Below the pieces are notes generated by a model. That model was not told the origin of the DNA, did not search any database, and saw only the letters and a list, made by a program, of their open reading frames with translations. This document shows positions 5,536-7,207 of a stretch of DNA of 7,207 bases, piece after piece. Both the position numbers and the translations under genes were made by a program. Origin of the DNA: JBBQBQ01 sp038317685. GTDB taxonomy: Bacteria > Desulfobacterota > Desulfuromonadia > Desulfuromonadales > DDH964. The stretch covers positions 1 to 7,207 of the forward strand of contig JBBQBQ010000186.1 of the NCBI GenBank assembly GCA_038317685.1, given 5' to 3'. Position 1 is the stretch's first letter. Each line of letters starts with the position of its first letter.

Positions 5536-6702
5536 ATGAAAGAGCGCATTTTGGTGATCGATGATGAACGCATCATCCTCGAACTCACCGCCATGATTCT
5601 GCGCAGTCGAGGTTACGAAGTCTTCACCGCCGAAAGTGGGACTGAGGGGTTGTGCCTGGTCGAACGCGAAGGACCGGCTTTGGTCCTCCTCGACTACATG
5701 ATGCCGGGGATGGATGGCCTGACCGCCCTGAAACAGATTCGGGATCGCTTTCCCGACACCTACGTGATCATGTTCACCGGCAAGGGGAGCGAGGAGATCG
5801 CCGTCGAATTGATGAAGGCCGGCGCCTCCGATTACATGCTCAAACCGTTCAATAACCAGGACCTGGTCGATCGCATCGACAACGTGTTGCGGTTGCGGCG
5901 CATCGAATTGCACAACCGGGAACTGCTCCTTGAGCGGGAACGGTTGCTGGGGGAAGTCGCACGCTGGAACCAGGAGCTGGAAGGTCGGGTGGAGGAGAAG
6001 ACGCGGGACCTGGAGCGAGCTCACCATGAAGTTGTTCAGGCCGAAAAACTCGGTGCTCTCGGCCACCTTTCCGCCGGCATGGCCCACGAAATTCGCAACC
6101 CCCTTAATTCCATCAGCCTCTTTGCACAGATCCTCAAATCGGGCCTCGGCCCCGATCCCGAAATGAGTTCCTACACCGACAAAATCATCAAGGAAGTGGA
6201 CCGCATCGACGCCATCCTCATCAAACTGCTGGACGCCAGCAAGCGCCCCCGCTTTGAATTGCAACCGGTTTCGCTGACGGCCGTCATCGATGGGGTCCTG
6301 GGAACTGTTTCCGAGCAACTGCGGGCCCAGGCGGTCTGTGTCGATCGGCAGTTTTTGAGCGATCCGCCATCGATCGTCGCCGATGCCACGGAAATTGAGT
6401 TGATATTCACCAACCTTCTGACCAACTCCCTCTTCGAAATGCCTCAGGGCGGGACCCTCGGTATTCGCCTCTTCCATGACGAAGAGGCGATCCATATCGC
6501 TGTTTCGGATACCGGGGGGGGGATTCCACCGGGAAATTTGCACAAGATCTTTGACCCGTTTTTCACGACCAAGGCCCGCGGGACAGGCTTCGGCCTATCG
6601 GTGGTGCTGCGCATCATCAAAACCTACAACGGCCGAATTTCGGTGGAGAGTACTCCGGGCGAGGGAACCGTCTTTCATATCCAACTGCCGGTCAACTCCT
6701 GA
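5536..6702 (+). CDS. Cytoplasmic response-regulator/histidine-kinase hybrid (N-terminal receiver)
   Basis: 388 residues with no membrane segment. Residues 1-120 are a receiver domain: acidic pair D9/D10, phospho-acceptor D53 in LLDYMMPGMDG, T81 and K103 (LKPF). Residues about 120-175 are a charged coiled coil. The histidine kinase core follows: H-box GMAHEIRNPL with H184, N-box NLLTNSL with N297, G1 SDTGGGIP with D325, an F-box-like stretch DPFFTTKARG and G2 GTGFGLS at 349-355. All key residues for autophosphorylation are present. Instead of an external sensor the kinase has a receiver as its input, so its activity is probably set by another kinase phosphorylating D53. The HisKA dimerisation style with HEIRNPL resembles NtrB-like kinases. 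The ATG at 5536 has GAGGGG at 5528-5533 and begins exactly at the usual receiver start; the frame upstream to 5191 overlaps the YjgR-like gene and is not coding. No separate cognate response regulator is next to it. Confidence 0.9.
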   Translation: MKERILVIDDERIILELTAMILRSRGYEVFTAESGTEGLCLVEREGPALVLLDYMMPGMDGLTALKQIRDRFPDTYVIMFTGKGSEEIAVELMKAGASDYMLKPFNNQDLVDRIDNVLRLRRIELHNRELLLERERLLGEVARWNQELEGRVEEKTRDLERAHHEVVQAEKLGALGHLSAGMAHEIRNPLNSISLFAQILKSGLGPDPEMSSYTDKIIKEVDRIDAILIKLLDASKRPRFELQPVSLTAVIDGVLGTVSEQLRAQAVCVDRQFLSDPPSIVADATEIELIFTNLLTNSLFEMPQGGTLGIRLFHDEEAIHIAVSDTGGGIPPGNLHKIFDPFFTTKARGTGFGLSVVLRIIKTYNGRISVESTPGEGTVFHIQLPVNS

Positions 6703-6735
6703 GCGGGCCTTGGCGAGGACCGCCGCGGGGGTAAG

Positions 6736-7207
6736 ATGAGACTTCGGTTGCGAGAGGTGACGATCGGTCTGGATGAAGGCGAGGAGCAGTTAGCCGCCCG
6801 CGTCGCCCAGGAACTCGACATCGAACCGGCCTGCATCAGCGGGTTACGCATCGTCCGCAAGGCCGTCGATGCCCGGAAAAAGACTCGTCTGCGGTGGGTT
6901 TACAGCGTTGAGTTCGAGGTTGCCGCTGGCGCCGCTCTGCTCCGGCGCCAGCCGCCCCACCCGCGACTGGAACCGGTCGACATGGACCCGCCGCTACCGG
7001 CGCCGGTGGCGTGTCGGCCGCCACATCGGGCCTTGGTGGTCGGCATGGGGCCGGCCGGACTCTTTGCTGCCTTGCGCCTGGCCGCCTGCGGGTGTGCCGT
7101 AACGGTGGTGGAACGGGGCCGGCCGGTGGAGGCGCGGGCGCGGGATGTGCATCGGTTCTGGCGCGACGGAATTCTCGACCCGGTCAGCAACGTTCAGTTC
7201 GGGGAGG
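6736..7207 (+). CDS. FAD-dependent oxidoreductase (COG2509-like), 3' partial
   Basis: The frame from ATG 6736 is open to the right edge: 157 codons, with the remainder outside the window (family members are usually around 500 residues). Residues 1-60 form the small N-terminal domain typical of these dehydrogenases (MRLRLREVTIGLDE, then LRIVRKAVDARKK). The Rossmann fold for FAD starts at about 98 with VVGMGPAG, where G103, G105 and G108 form GxGxxG, and E126 in VVERG is placed to bind the ribose of the adenosine. DVHRFWRDGILDPVSNVQFGE near the edge is a conserved stretch of the family. The substrate of this family is not known to me. GGGGGT at 6727-6732 may serve as a Shine-Dalgarno 3 nt before the ATG. 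It starts 33 nt after the kinase gene and could be co-transcribed with it. No signal peptide, so cytoplasmic. Confidence 0.85.
   Translation, partial: MRLRLREVTIGLDEGEEQLAARVAQELDIEPACISGLRIVRKAVDARKKTRLRWVYSVEFEVAAGAALLRRQPPHPRLEPVDMDPPLPAPVACRPPHRALVVGMGPAGLFAALRLAACGCAVTVVERGRPVEARARDVHRFWRDGILDPVSNVQFGE

Noticed and set aside
3117..5594. 825-codon open frame on the - strand opposite the DtxR-FeoA and YjgR-like genes
   Set aside because: It is antisense to two genes with clear family motifs, its translation has no recognisable motif, and long antisense frames are expected where G/C-ending codons make stops rare on the opposite strand.
5377..6543. 388-codon open frame on the - strand opposite the kinase gene
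   Set aside because: Antisense to a gene with every histidine kinase motif intact; the translation looks like random high-GC sequence.
6712..6724. GGCG-AGGAC-CGCC as a terminator after the kinase gene
   Set aside because: Only a 4-bp stem with no following T run.
6710..6737. TTGGCG-16 bp-TAAGAT as a promoter for the FAD oxidoreductase
   Set aside because: The -10 would overlap the start codon at 6736, which is the expected family start, so transcripts from it would lack the ATG; GGGGGT there is better read as a Shine-Dalgarno.

Overview
The window reads as chromosomal DNA from a GC-rich, Gram-negative bacterium, most likely a deltaproteobacterium of the Desulfuromonadales/Geobacterales type. 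The evidence is protein style and gene combination only: a CcdA-type thiol transporter, Fur, a FeoB with variant membrane motifs, a DtxR-FeoA fusion, a YjgR-type ATPase and a receiver-kinase protein. All genes lie on the + strand, and no mobile element, CRISPR array, tRNA or rRNA was seen.

Layout: (1) 2-493, the C-terminal part of a CcdA-like membrane protein, cut by the left edge. (2) 513-999, a Fur-family regulator with a promoter (TTGACA, 17 bp, TATTTT) and a Fur-box-like inverted repeat just downstream of its -10 element. (3) 1018-3851, an apparent ferrous-iron operon: a second Fur-box-like site, a FeoB with unusual membrane motifs, a 60-residue Cys-rich protein whose start overlaps the feoB stop, and 2 nt later a DtxR-like protein with a C-terminal FeoA domain. 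(4) 3894-5437, a YjgR/DUF853 HerA-like ATPase with its own candidate promoter and a weak terminator hairpin at its stop codon. (5) 5444-6702, a promoter and a cytoplasmic protein with an N-terminal receiver domain followed by a histidine kinase core. (6) 6736 to the right edge, the N-terminal part of an FAD-dependent oxidoreductase (COG2509 type).

How the genes fit together: the two Fur-like boxes are 13/15 identical to each other, one over the fur promoter and one just before feoB. This suggests that Fur controls itself and the iron-uptake operon. No separate feoA exists here; its SH3-like domain is the C-terminus of the DtxR-like protein. That protein keeps the main DtxR metal ligands, but its helix-turn-helix looks shortened and diverged. 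The feoB / Cys-rich / DtxR-FeoA cluster is the most interesting part of the window, since it may be a Feo module in which the FeoA partner is itself a metal sensor. The remaining genes look like ordinary housekeeping or signalling genes.
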